DNA of 64,000 bases, from assembly GCA_023450745.1 (NCBI GenBank), contig JAEXGR010000080.1, forward strand, positions 1 through 64,000. The letters are read 5' to 3'. Below are positions 17,508 to 25,447 of the stretch, one piece after another (the stretch's first letter is position 1; each line of letters starts with the position of its first letter). Both the position numbers and the translations under genes were made by a program. Below the pieces are notes generated by a model. That model saw nothing but the letters and a program-made list of their open reading frames with translations, was not told the origin of the DNA and did not search any database. Source of the DNA: Synergistota bacterium (GTDB taxonomy: Bacteria; Synergistota; Synergistia; Synergistales; Synergistaceae).

Positions 17508-18302
17508 ATGAATAAAGATTTTAGGGCCGACGCCCTCATATTTGACATCGACGGCGTGCTGCTCGACGTCGCCCGGTCATTTCCCGAGGTAATACGCCGG
17601 GCGGTCTTCGCCGGCTGGGAGCGCTTTTGCGGCGGCAGGTCCGACGTCCCCGGCTACCGCGAGGGACACGAGCGCGTACTGAAGCGCCACGGCGCCTTCA
17701 ACGACGATTACGACATCGCCTGGACGCTTCTTTCCATGGCCGCGGCCAGCGGCGAGAAGCTTCTTTCGCGGGCGCTGCCCTCTCCCGAAAAGCTGCTCTC
17801 CGAGCTGGAAAGCTATCGCGCCCCCCTCGCCGCCTGGGTCGCGGCCAGGTACGGCGCTACCGTTCCGCGCCCGGAGGTACGCGAGCTCTGCGCCGAACTT
17901 TACGGCGGAAAGGGCTGCGGCCTGCACCTGCTCGAAAAACCGCTGATCCGGGAGCACTGGAAAGCGCTCGGGCTGCCGGTGGCGATATATTCAGGGCGCA
18001 ACGACCTCGAATGGGCGCTGGCAAAAGAGAGCCTCGGCTGGGAGGACTTTCCCGACGATCTGATCATAAATTCCGACAGCGGCGTCACGAAACCGTCGCC
18101 CGAAGGGCTGGAGATACTGTGCCGCCGCCTCGGCTCCGCCTCACCCGTCTTCTTCGGCGACACCGCGAGCGACATGCAGGCGCAGGCGGCCTTCGGCAGG
18201 GGACGCTTCGCGGCGGTCGGCCCGCTGCTGCCCGAAGCCGAGTTCCGCTACGACACCACGGAGGAGGCCGTGCGCGCGGCGCTCGCCACCCTAAAGGCTT
18301 AG
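17508..18302 (+). CDS. HAD-superfamily phosphatase beside hisC
   Basis: This 264-residue protein has the HAD nucleophile motif FDIDGVLLD (Asp13, Asp15), a helical cap, the YSGRND region (motif II) and KPSPEGLEIL plus FFGDTASDMQ (motifs III and IV). It resembles the subfamily IA type found near histidine genes in some organisms. Histidinol-phosphate phosphatase is otherwise missing from this his set, and hisC starts 18 bp downstream, so that role is a reasonable guess. A GGAGG site at 17491 supports the GTG at 17505 or the ATG at 17508; the longer 41-residue extension upstream has no ribosome site. Confidence 0.75.
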   Translation: MNKDFRADALIFDIDGVLLDVARSFPEVIRRAVFAGWERFCGGRSDVPGYREGHERVLKRHGAFNDDYDIAWTLLSMAAASGEKLLSRALPSPEKLLSELESYRAPLAAWVAARYGATVPRPEVRELCAELYGGKGCGLHLLEKPLIREHWKALGLPVAIYSGRNDLEWALAKESLGWEDFPDDLIINSDSGVTKPSPEGLEILCRRLGSASPVFFGDTASDMQAQAAFGRGRFAAVGPLLPEAEFRYDTTEEAVRAALATLKA

Positions 18303-18320
18303 ATAAAGGAGAAAAATATC

Positions 18321-19418
18321 ATGCAGGAGAGAGAAGAGCTTTTCCGCGCAATGGCCCGCCCGGCGATCCGCGGCCTCGAACCGTACGACGCCACGGTAAG
18401 CGGAGAACCTAAGATCCGCGTATCGGCAAACGAAAATAACGAAGGCCTGCCCCCGTCCGTCCTCGCGGCGATGCGCCGGGCGCTGGCGGAGGGCAACCGT
18501 TACCCCGACAGCAGAAACGCCGCGCTGCGTGAAAAACTCGCCGCGCGCTTCGCCCTCACACCGGCGCAGATAATCACCGCAAACGGCCTCGACGGGTTCT
18601 TTACGATGCTCGGACGCGCCTTTCTGGACCCCGGCTGCGAGGTCGTCTGCGGCGAATGTACCTTCAGCGTCTACGCCGATACGGCGCGCATCGCCGGGGC
18701 GGCGGTAAAAAAGGTCCCGCTGGGCCGCGCGTATGAACAGCGCCCGGAAGACTTCGCCGCCGCCGTGAGTCCCGCGACGAAGATGCTCTTTTTCTGCAAC
18801 CCCAACAACCCCACCGGCACGCTCGCGGAGACCGGCGCCGTGCGCGCGATGCTGGAAAAAATCCCCCGCCGCGTCGCCGTGATCCTGGACGAGGCCTATG
18901 TCGACTTCGCGGAGGCGGACGGCGCGGCATCGTTCAGGCTCCTCGAAGAATTCCCCAACCTCATCGTCTGCCGCACCTTCTCAAAGATATTCGCCCTCGC
19001 GGGCCTGCGCGTCGGCTGGGCGGCGGGAGACCCGGCGCTGCTCGATTACCTCTACCGGGTGCGCGAGCCCTACTGCGTCACCGCTGTCGCCGAAGCCGGA
19101 GCCTGCGCGGCGCTGGACGAGGCGGAGTATCTCGGAAAAACGCGCCGCCTCGTCGCCCGGGAACGCGGCAGGCTCTGCGCCCTGCTGAGCCGCGGCGGCG
19201 TGGAGCATATCCCTTCGCAGGCCAACTTCGTACTGATATTTCCCAAAGACAGATACGACCGTCTCGCCGCCGCCTTCGCCCAAAAAGGCATCGCCGTGCG
19301 CAGCCTCTCGCTGCGCGGCGAGCGGGTCATGCGCATCTCCGTAGGATTACCGGAAGAAAACCGGCAGATCGCGGGAGCCATCGGAGAAATTTTTGAAATA
19401 GGTCAAACTAAGGTATAA
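18321..19418 (+). CDS. hisC: Histidinol-phosphate aminotransferase HisC
   Basis: A 365-residue class I/II PLP aminotransferase making histidinol phosphate from imidazole acetol phosphate. It shows CNPNNPTGT, DEAYVDF and the PLP-lysine motif TFSKIFALAGLRVGWA (Lys near 222). It is co-directional with the HAD gene and divergent from the main his operon. Its 3' end is part of a 71-bp direct repeat whose second copy lies at 27189-27259. Here the protein ends EIFEIGQTKV, whereas the second copy would end EIFEIES. The last few codons seem to have been replaced when the downstream island arrived. Confidence 0.95.
   Translation: MQEREELFRAMARPAIRGLEPYDATVSGEPKIRVSANENNEGLPPSVLAAMRRALAEGNRYPDSRNAALREKLAARFALTPAQIITANGLDGFFTMLGRAFLDPGCEVVCGECTFSVYADTARIAGAAVKKVPLGRAYEQRPEDFAAAVSPATKMLFFCNPNNPTGTLAETGAVRAMLEKIPRRVAVILDEAYVDFAEADGAASFRLLEEFPNLIVCRTFSKIFALAGLRVGWAAGDPALLDYLYRVREPYCVTAVAEAGACAALDEAEYLGKTRRLVARERGRLCALLSRGGVEHIPSQANFVLIFPKDRYDRLAAAFAQKGIAVRSLSLRGERVMRISVGLPEENRQIAGAIGEIFEIGQTKV
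19331..19401 (+). repeat. 71-bp direct repeat, left copy (3' end of hisC)
   Basis: This stretch inside hisC matches 27189-27259 with a single difference (A at 19385, G at 27243). The two copies bracket the racemase/reductase island. Confidence 0.92.
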
Positions 19419-19427
19419 ACAATAAGC

Positions 19428-19457
19428 ACCCCCGGGAGACAACCGTTGCCCGGGGGT
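19428..19457 (+). terminator. Hairpin after hisC
   Basis: ACCCCCGGG (19428-19436) and CCCGGGGGT (19449-19457) form a 9-bp GC-rich stem between the converging hisC and racemase genes. No clear U tract follows, so it may act in both directions weakly or with Rho. Confidence 0.5.
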
Positions 19458-19483
19458 ATTGCAAAGTGACGCTCATATCTCAA

Positions 19484-20488
19484 TCAGTTCAACAAAAATC
19501 CCGGCAGCAGCTGGTCTCGACATTGTTCTATAAGCCAGCTAAATCCGGTGATATTGGCCTCGCCATTCACATAGGGGATAATGGCGTCAAACTCGCCAAC
19601 CTTGGTCTTCTCAGTGTAATGGCTATTAAAAACTGTGCCTATTATGCTTTCGTGTTTAAAAATTTCATTGGCTTTAAGCTTTTCCTGTGCCGCCAAGAGA
19701 GCCATCTTTGCAGACGTTCCGGTTCCGCACGGGGAACGGTCCACATTTGACGTGCCAAATACTACGCAGTTCTTGGCATTTTCACCGTCTCTATGAACGC
19801 CAAATTCCACCAACAAGATCTTATTATTTTGCGGAATCAACGGGTGCTGAACTTTAATTTGTCTGTTTGCCTCTTCAAGTATCTCCATCCCCAGTCTGCT
19901 CATAGCCTCTGCTTCGGACGGAACTAGCTTGAAACCTAAATCTTCCGCATCAATAATAGCGAAGAAACTGCCGCCAAAGCAGATATCAACCTTAACCTTT
20001 CGAGCAAGCGACGGTATATAAAGAGAGCGGCCGACAGCATAAACAAAGGCAGGGACATTGCGCAGGGTGGCCCCGACAGCCTCTCCATCTTTGACGTCCA
20101 CAGATATTGTTACCAAGCCGGCGGGCGTATCGAGAACAACCTCCGTAACAGGTTCCTTTACTGGCACCATCTTCAAATTTACCATTGCAGAAGCTAAGCC
20201 AATGGAACCATGCCCGCACATTGAAACACTCCCCCCCGTATCGCAAAACACAACTCCTGTATCAGCCTCTTCCACTGTAGGGGGCACCATAACCGCCCCA
20301 AACATATTAGCGTGGCCACGGGGCTCCATCATGATAAAACGCCGGAAGTCGTTGTGGTTTTCTCGAAAATCGTTCCATTTATCCGCCATGCTGTGCCCTT
20401 TGAGCACCGGAGCACCGCCGATCACAATACGTGTCGGTTCGCCGCAAGTATGGGAATCGACAACGGCCACCAGCTTTCCTATCTTCAT
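19484..20488 (-). CDS. Proline racemase / hydroxyproline epimerase family protein
   Basis: The 334-residue protein belongs to the proline racemase family. Both catalytic cysteines are present: the first in SMCGHGSIG and the second in SPCGTGTSAKMA. Keeping both cysteines favours racemase or epimerase activity over the dehydratase branch, in which one is replaced by Thr. It starts MKIGKLVAVVDSHTCGEPTRI, also typical. It is transcribed away from the Grd-like genes in the same island, which also carries a second, distinct member (24324-25334). The substrate is probably a cyclic or short amino acid such as proline or 4-hydroxyproline, but cannot be fixed from sequence. Confidence 0.9.
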   Translation of the reverse strand: MKIGKLVAVVDSHTCGEPTRIVIGGAPVLKGHSMADKWNDFRENHNDFRRFIMMEPRGHANMFGAVMVPPTVEEADTGVVFCDTGGSVSMCGHGSIGLASAMVNLKMVPVKEPVTEVVLDTPAGLVTISVDVKDGEAVGATLRNVPAFVYAVGRSLYIPSLARKVKVDICFGGSFFAIIDAEDLGFKLVPSEAEAMSRLGMEILEEANRQIKVQHPLIPQNNKILLVEFGVHRDGENAKNCVVFGTSNVDRSPCGTGTSAKMALLAAQEKLKANEIFKHESIIGTVFNSHYTEKTKVGEFDAIIPYVNGEANITGFSWLIEQCRDQLLPGFLLN

Positions 20489-20750
20489 TTTATTTCACCT
20501 CGCATGAATATTGATACCTCTCATAAAAAGCCAACTATCCTTTATTAGAAACCATGTTATTTTTAAACTGATATAATGTATTGAATTATTTTGCTGTATT
20601 TTTCTATTTCATTTTAGCCACAAAAAACTAACAGCAAAATTATTCAAGATTATCTAAAAAAATTACCTTATCATTCTTTCATAATCTTTAATATGTGTCG
20701 TAACGGCCGGACACAGATCTACAGCGATCATAACCAAAGGAGGGAATGTT

Positions 20751-22058
20751 TTGAGACTTGATTTTAAGACCCTCAATATTAAGGGACTCGAGTGGGGCAA
20801 AAAAACGACGGTAATCAACAACGTCTTGTATATTAACCCCATAGAGGCTGTCGTAGCCTGCGGGACTCACCCCTATATTGAGAATATTACCCTTCACATC
20901 GCGCGTCCTGGCGAAAGCATCCGCATCATGCCAGTGAAAGATGTGATCGAACCCCGGTGTAAGACAGGCAAAGAGGGAGCTATGTTCCCCGGATTTGTCG
21001 GAGAACTTAAGCAAGCTGGTATCGGCGGAACGCTGGCTCTTAAAGGGACGGCTGTTGTTGTAACGGAAAGCAACGACACCAACGCTGTTTGCCGTACCGG
21101 CGGGTTTATTGATATGGCCGGCCCAGCCGCCGAATACTGCCCTTTCTCCGTTCTGTATAACGTTGTGATGAACGTACGGGTAAACGAGGAAGCGCAAAAA
21201 AACGACACCCGGGCTGTAGACGACGCCTGTAAACTAGCCGGCCTCCGCCTCGCCGTCTACCTCGCCGAACATTGTAAAGACACTAAACCCGACGAGGTAA
21301 CAGTTTACGAGACGCCAGAAACGGATCCTTCACTGCCAGGCGTAGTATATGTGATGCAGATGCTGGCGCAGAACCCGCTTATAAAAGACTTCTACATTTA
21401 TGGACAACTTGCCGGGGCAACCATGATACCGACGATACTTCACCCCAACGAGATTTTAGACGGCGCGCTTGTCTCTTTTGTTGGATCGCACAATACTGTA
21501 TGTTCGGATAAACAGTATATGTACGAAATACAAAACGCGCCAGTGATCGAAGAATTCTACAGGCTTCACGGCAAAGGCGTGCGTTTTCTCGGCGTTATCG
21601 CGCACAACGAAGTCCTGACGCTGCCCGGCAAAATCCGCAACTCTCTTTTTACGACAAAACTCGCGAAGATGCTCGGAGCCGATGGAGCGGTACTTGTCAC
21701 GGAAGGACATGGAAACCCTGATGAGGACATTATGCTGAATGTGAAAAACCTTGAGAATGCCGGGATCAAAACAGTCATCGTTTCCGATGAGCTCGGAGGC
21801 AGGGACGGCAAGAGTCCAGGGTTGGCAGATTGGGTCAAAGAGTGTGATGCAATGGTAAGTGTGGGAAACACCCATGAATTATTGGCTATCCCACAAAAAA
21901 TGGATACCTTCATCGGCAACGAAGCCAGCTTGGAGATACTTCATGTGTCGATAGACCATCAGCCAGAAGAGCCCGATTACTTCTATACGGAGATGATTCA
22001 CGTTACTGGTTCCTGCGCTCAGGCCGGGCTTTGCAGTCTCTCAGCCAAATGGATGTAA
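20751..22058 (+). CDS. Grd-type reductase component B, proprotein subunit (GrdE-like)
   Basis: A 435-residue protein of the glycine/sarcosine/betaine reductase component B family. GrdE-type proproteins are cleaved before a Cys that becomes a pyruvoyl group. The matching site here is SHNTVC, with Cys251. The second half has GADGAVLVTEGHGNPDEDIM and SDELGGRDGKSPGLAD, also characteristic. Length fits GrdE (about 430), not the longer PrdA of D-proline reductase. It starts with TTG after an AAAGGAGGGAA ribosome site and is followed 15 bp later by the GrdB-like selenoprotein. No genes for components A or C lie nearby. The substrate is unknown; the racemases in the island suggest an amino acid other than glycine. 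Confidence 0.8.
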   Translation: MRLDFKTLNIKGLEWGKKTTVINNVLYINPIEAVVACGTHPYIENITLHIARPGESIRIMPVKDVIEPRCKTGKEGAMFPGFVGELKQAGIGGTLALKGTAVVVTESNDTNAVCRTGGFIDMAGPAAEYCPFSVLYNVVMNVRVNEEAQKNDTRAVDDACKLAGLRLAVYLAEHCKDTKPDEVTVYETPETDPSLPGVVYVMQMLAQNPLIKDFYIYGQLAGATMIPTILHPNEILDGALVSFVGSHNTVCSDKQYMYEIQNAPVIEEFYRLHGKGVRFLGVIAHNEVLTLPGKIRNSLFTTKLAKMLGADGAVLVTEGHGNPDEDIMLNVKNLENAGIKTVIVSDELGGRDGKSPGLADWVKECDAMVSVGNTHELLAIPQKMDTFIGNEASLEILHVSIDHQPEEPDYFYTEMIHVTGSCAQAGLCSLSAKWM

Positions 22059-22073
22059 GGAGGTGTATATACA

Positions 22074-23360
22074 GTGACATATAAAATACTACATTATATA
22101 AATCAGTTCTTCGCCGGCGTCGGTGGAGAGGAGACGGCAGACTACGAGCCCGAGATTAAAAAAGGTGCAGTTGGCCCAGGACTACAGATCAATAATCTCT
22201 TTCAAGGCGAGGCGGAGGTGGTAGCCACCTTCATCTGCGGAGACAACTATTTTGCCACCCATACAGGAGAAGTCTTGGAGAAGTTTGATGCCGTTCTTGA
22301 AGAATACCGGCCAGATATCATCATCGCTGGGCCCTCGTTTTATGCAGGACGCTACGGCCTTGCCTGCGGGAACATCATCAAAGAGGCGGCCAAGGTCCTA
22401 GGCATCCCCGGCGTTGCCGGCATGAACGTCGAAAGCCCCGCCGTGGAGATGTTCCGCAACGACGTCTTCATCATAAAGACAGGCGATTCCGCGCGTGACA
22501 TGAAAAACGCTTTGGAGAAAATGGTACGTTTGGCTGGAAAACTTCTCCACAAAGAACCGATAAGCGGCGCCGATGAAAATGGCTATTTTCATAGAGGTTT
22601 CAGAAAAAATTTCCGTTTAGAGAAATGCGGCGGCAAGCGTGCCGTAGAAATGCTTCTCCGCAAAATAGCCGGCAGGGAATTTACCTCCGAGTACATACAG
22701 CCAATCCCAGAGAAGGTAGAAGCCGCTCCCCACGTCAAAGATATGAGTAAAGCCACCGTCGCATTGCTTACGACCGGCGGGATGGTCCCAGCGGGAAACC
22801 CCGACCGCATAGAGGGCTCCGCGGCGACAAAATTTGGCGTATACTCAATGAAAGGGCTTAATGCCCTTGAAAAAGGCAAGGTTGTCTCCGTTCACGGGGG
22901 ATATGATACTAGCTTTGCTTATGAAAATCCCAATAGGATCGTACCGCTTGATATTTTAAGAGACCTGGAAAAAAATGGAAAAATCGGCAAAGTTCACGAA
23001 TTTTTCTACAGCACCTCCGGCACAGGAGCTTCCCTGCTAAACGGCGAAGCTTTTGGGCGAGCAATCGCGGGAATGCTGAATAAGGCGGGAGTCGACGCTG
23101 CAATCATGGTCTCAACTTGAGGATCCTGCACACGTTGCGGAGCAGCGATCACCAAGGAAGTCGAGCGTTCGGGAATCCCCTGCGCTCATGTTACGGCAAT
23201 CGACCCGATAGCGCACACATTTGGAAGCAACAGGATCATACATGGCGACGCCATACCCCACCCTCTCGCACCCCCCGATGCAAACCCAAAGGCCGAATAT
23301 GAGGCACGTAAAACAACTGTTATGAAAGCTCTCCATTCACTGCTTGAGGAGGCTAAATAG
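22074..23360 (+). CDS. Grd-type reductase component B selenoprotein (GrdB-like), UGA read as selenocysteine
   Basis: Conventional reading stops at UGA 23118-23120 after 348 residues. In the same frame the sequence continues as T-Sec-GSCTRCGAAITKEVERSG for 79 more codons to TAG at 23358. This reproduces the Sec-x-x-C-x-x-C centre and the C-terminal tail (IAHTFGSNRI, AIPHPLAPP) of GrdB/GrdF/GrdH selenoproteins. Full length is 428 residues with Sec349, right for the family. The upstream part has GPSFYAGRYGLACG and LTTGGMVPAGNPDRIE, also GrdB-like. A GTG start follows AAGGAGG. The enzyme would reductively cleave a substrate bound to the GrdE-like pyruvoyl subunit and pass the group to component A. 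Confidence 0.88.
23118..23150 (+). other. Recoded UGA with putative SECIS hairpin
   Basis: Directly after the UGA, GATCCTGC (23122-23129) can pair with GCAG-C-GATC (23142-23150, one bulged C) around a 12-base loop. Bacterial SECIS elements occupy this position next to the Sec codon. The loop contains a GU, as those elements usually do. Confidence 0.6.
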
Positions 23361-23454
23361 GCTGTCGATAAGCGCATTTAGGTTCTGTGATATTATTACG
23401 GGACCTAAATGCTCATTGTTATTTCACGGAAATTCAATATATGGAGGGATATAG

Positions 23455-24300
23455 ATGGCTGGGAAACGTTCCGTCCAATTAAAAAAAATCGTTAAACGTT
23501 ACTGGAAATCACGCCTTAGTGACGAGATGCGTTTCCTGGCTGCGATGTCTGCAGATGACTTACAGATATCAAGTATTCCCAAACCTCATTTTCATAATAC
23601 CTTTACGATGAGCGCTCTGGAAGATGGGAGCCTGCCGATTTCATTCCATGGAGGCACCGTAATCCTGCACCCCGGAGAAATATTGATCATCGGCCATAAC
23701 ATACCCCATATGGTCGACCTGGCCCATATCAACGACGCTTGTTACTACAGGACGGCAACGATAAACGAGAGTCTCCTCGACTATTCTGTTCTCGCAAAGA
23801 TAAAAGAGGCAGAAAACACTATCTCAAAGATATCAGATAAAAGCCTTTGGGAAAAGTTTGTTCGTGAGCAGAGAAACATTGAAAGCGGCGATACAGACAA
23901 AATCAACGCCATGAGATCACTTTCCGAGACGATGCTCTCCGAAATATCCAAGAATGTTCTTCTGCGTTTTCAGGTAACATCGCCATATATAAGGCGAATA
24001 ATGAAATACATGGAAGATAATTATATGGTTGCACTTAGTCTGGAAGACCTGGCGAAGGAAGTAAACTTGAGTCCCTTTCATTTTACTCGGTTATTTAAAC
24101 AAGAAGTGGGGATGTCTCCTCACGCCTACGTCACGCAGCTTCGTGTAAACAGGGCACAGGACTTGATACTGCGTGGTGAATCTCTGTTAGGAATCGCCTA
24201 CGAACTGGGGTTTGCGGACCAGAGTCATTTCTCAAGAACCTTTTTAAAACTCACCGGCGTATCGCCGGTAAGGTTTAATACGACATTCAAAACAGATTGA
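23455..24300 (+). CDS. AraC-family transcriptional regulator
   Basis: This 281-residue regulator has an N-terminal cupin-like sensor (about 25-120; HPGEILIIGHNIPHMV) and a C-terminal pair of helix-turn-helix motifs (about 180-281; LSLEDLAKEVNLSPFHFTRL and LGIAYELGFADQSHFSRTF). It sits between the reductase genes and the second racemase, the usual place for a pathway-specific activator responding to the imported amino acid. Its target site is not identified; the 95-bp gap before it and the long gap at 20489-20750 are candidates. Confidence 0.88.
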   Translation: MAGKRSVQLKKIVKRYWKSRLSDEMRFLAAMSADDLQISSIPKPHFHNTFTMSALEDGSLPISFHGGTVILHPGEILIIGHNIPHMVDLAHINDACYYRTATINESLLDYSVLAKIKEAENTISKISDKSLWEKFVREQRNIESGDTDKINAMRSLSETMLSEISKNVLLRFQVTSPYIRRIMKYMEDNYMVALSLEDLAKEVNLSPFHFTRLFKQEVGMSPHAYVTQLRVNRAQDLILRGESLLGIAYELGFADQSHFSRTFLKLTGVSPVRFNTTFKTD

Positions 24301-24323
24301 TGTTATACAGGGAGGTATAAATT

Positions 24324-25334
24324 ATGAACGCAAAACGTATGGCGGCAATTGTAGACACACATACCAGCGGCGCCCCGACAAGAATAATTATCGGAGGCGG
24401 CCCGCTTCTCAAAGGAGAAACTTTTGCCGACCGCTGGCTGGATTTTAAAGAAAACCATGACGATTTTCGCCGTTTTGTAATGTGGGAACCACACGGACAT
24501 GACAACATGTTCGGTGCTCTTTTGACGCGTCCTGTAAATCCGGAAGCACATTACGGGATCGTTTTTATGGACAGCGACAGCAGCGTTTCCATGTGCGGAC
24601 ACGGTTCAATAGGAGTCTCACGTACATTAATAGACTTGGGGATGATCGAGAAAAAAGAACCCTATACCGAGGTGGTACTCGAAGCTCCGGCTGGGCTGGT
24701 AAAAGTCAAAGTCGAGGTAAGAAACGGCGTCGTCGGGGACGTAATTCTGCAAAACGTTCCTTGCTTCGTACAGATGAAAGATGTTGAGATAACTCTTCCA
24801 TCCACTGGTCAAAAGATCAAGCTTGATATCGCCTTTGGTGGAAATTATACGGCGATGGTCCCCGCAGATCAGTTTGGCTTCAATATCGACCCCAATGAGA
24901 TAAAAGAGATGATCCCGTTAGGGATAGAGATCCGAGACGCGGTCAACGATCAGATAAAATTCCAACATCCGACCAATTCAGCGCTGAATAAAATAATTCT
25001 CACAGAATTCACTTTGGACGCTCCCCAGGGAGAGGCAAAACGTAATCTGGTCACCTGGGCCGCTGGGCAGCTTGCCCGTTCCGCCTGCGGTACAGGGACA
25101 AGCGCACGCCTGGCCTGCCTGGCAGACAGGCGGCAGCTCGCCCCCGGCGTATGGTTCGACCACGCTGGCGTCACAGGCAGTATTTTCAACGGTTCATATG
25201 AATCCGGCCCAAAGGTCGGCGAATTTGATACCATTATCCCTTACATAAAGGGGCGCTCCTATGTAACCGGTTTCAACTGGCTCATCCAGCAGGAAGGCGA
25301 CGAGTTAGCGGACGGATTCCTTATCAAGAGATAA
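24324..25334 (+). CDS. Proline racemase family protein, second copy
   Basis: A 336-residue paralogue of the protein at 19484-20488. It keeps both active-site cysteines (SMCGHGSIG and SACGTGTSARLA) and starts MNAKRMAAIVDTHTSGAPTRI. It is clearly diverged from the first copy, so the two probably act on different substrates or steps, for example epimerisation and racemisation of related imino acids. A GGGAGG site lies upstream. It follows the AraC gene by 23 bp and is followed by the symporter. Confidence 0.88.
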   Translation: MNAKRMAAIVDTHTSGAPTRIIIGGGPLLKGETFADRWLDFKENHDDFRRFVMWEPHGHDNMFGALLTRPVNPEAHYGIVFMDSDSSVSMCGHGSIGVSRTLIDLGMIEKKEPYTEVVLEAPAGLVKVKVEVRNGVVGDVILQNVPCFVQMKDVEITLPSTGQKIKLDIAFGGNYTAMVPADQFGFNIDPNEIKEMIPLGIEIRDAVNDQIKFQHPTNSALNKIILTEFTLDAPQGEAKRNLVTWAAGQLARSACGTGTSARLACLADRRQLAPGVWFDHAGVTGSIFNGSYESGPKVGEFDTIIPYIKGRSYVTGFNWLIQQEGDELADGFLIKR

Positions 25335-25447
25335 CGAATCTATCTCAGCAAAATTTTATAAAACAGATCATATGTCTCTACGGAGATGTACTGTTGGTTT
25401 GTTGCTTTTTAAAATAGAAATAAAAAAACCAGAAGGGAAGTGATTTT

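Noticed and set aside
20751..22058. Identification as PrdA of D-proline reductase
   Set aside because: Length (435) and the partner's size (428 with Sec near the C-terminus) fit GrdE/GrdB, whereas PrdA is about 630 and PrdB about 240 residues.
23117..23302. Separate small gene after the GrdB-like stop
   Set aside because: The DNA is the in-frame Sec-containing C-terminus of the GrdB-like protein; the small frame is in another phase.
19484..25334. Trans-3-hydroxyproline dehydratase for the racemase-family proteins
   Set aside because: Both proteins keep both catalytic cysteines; dehydratases replace one with Thr.
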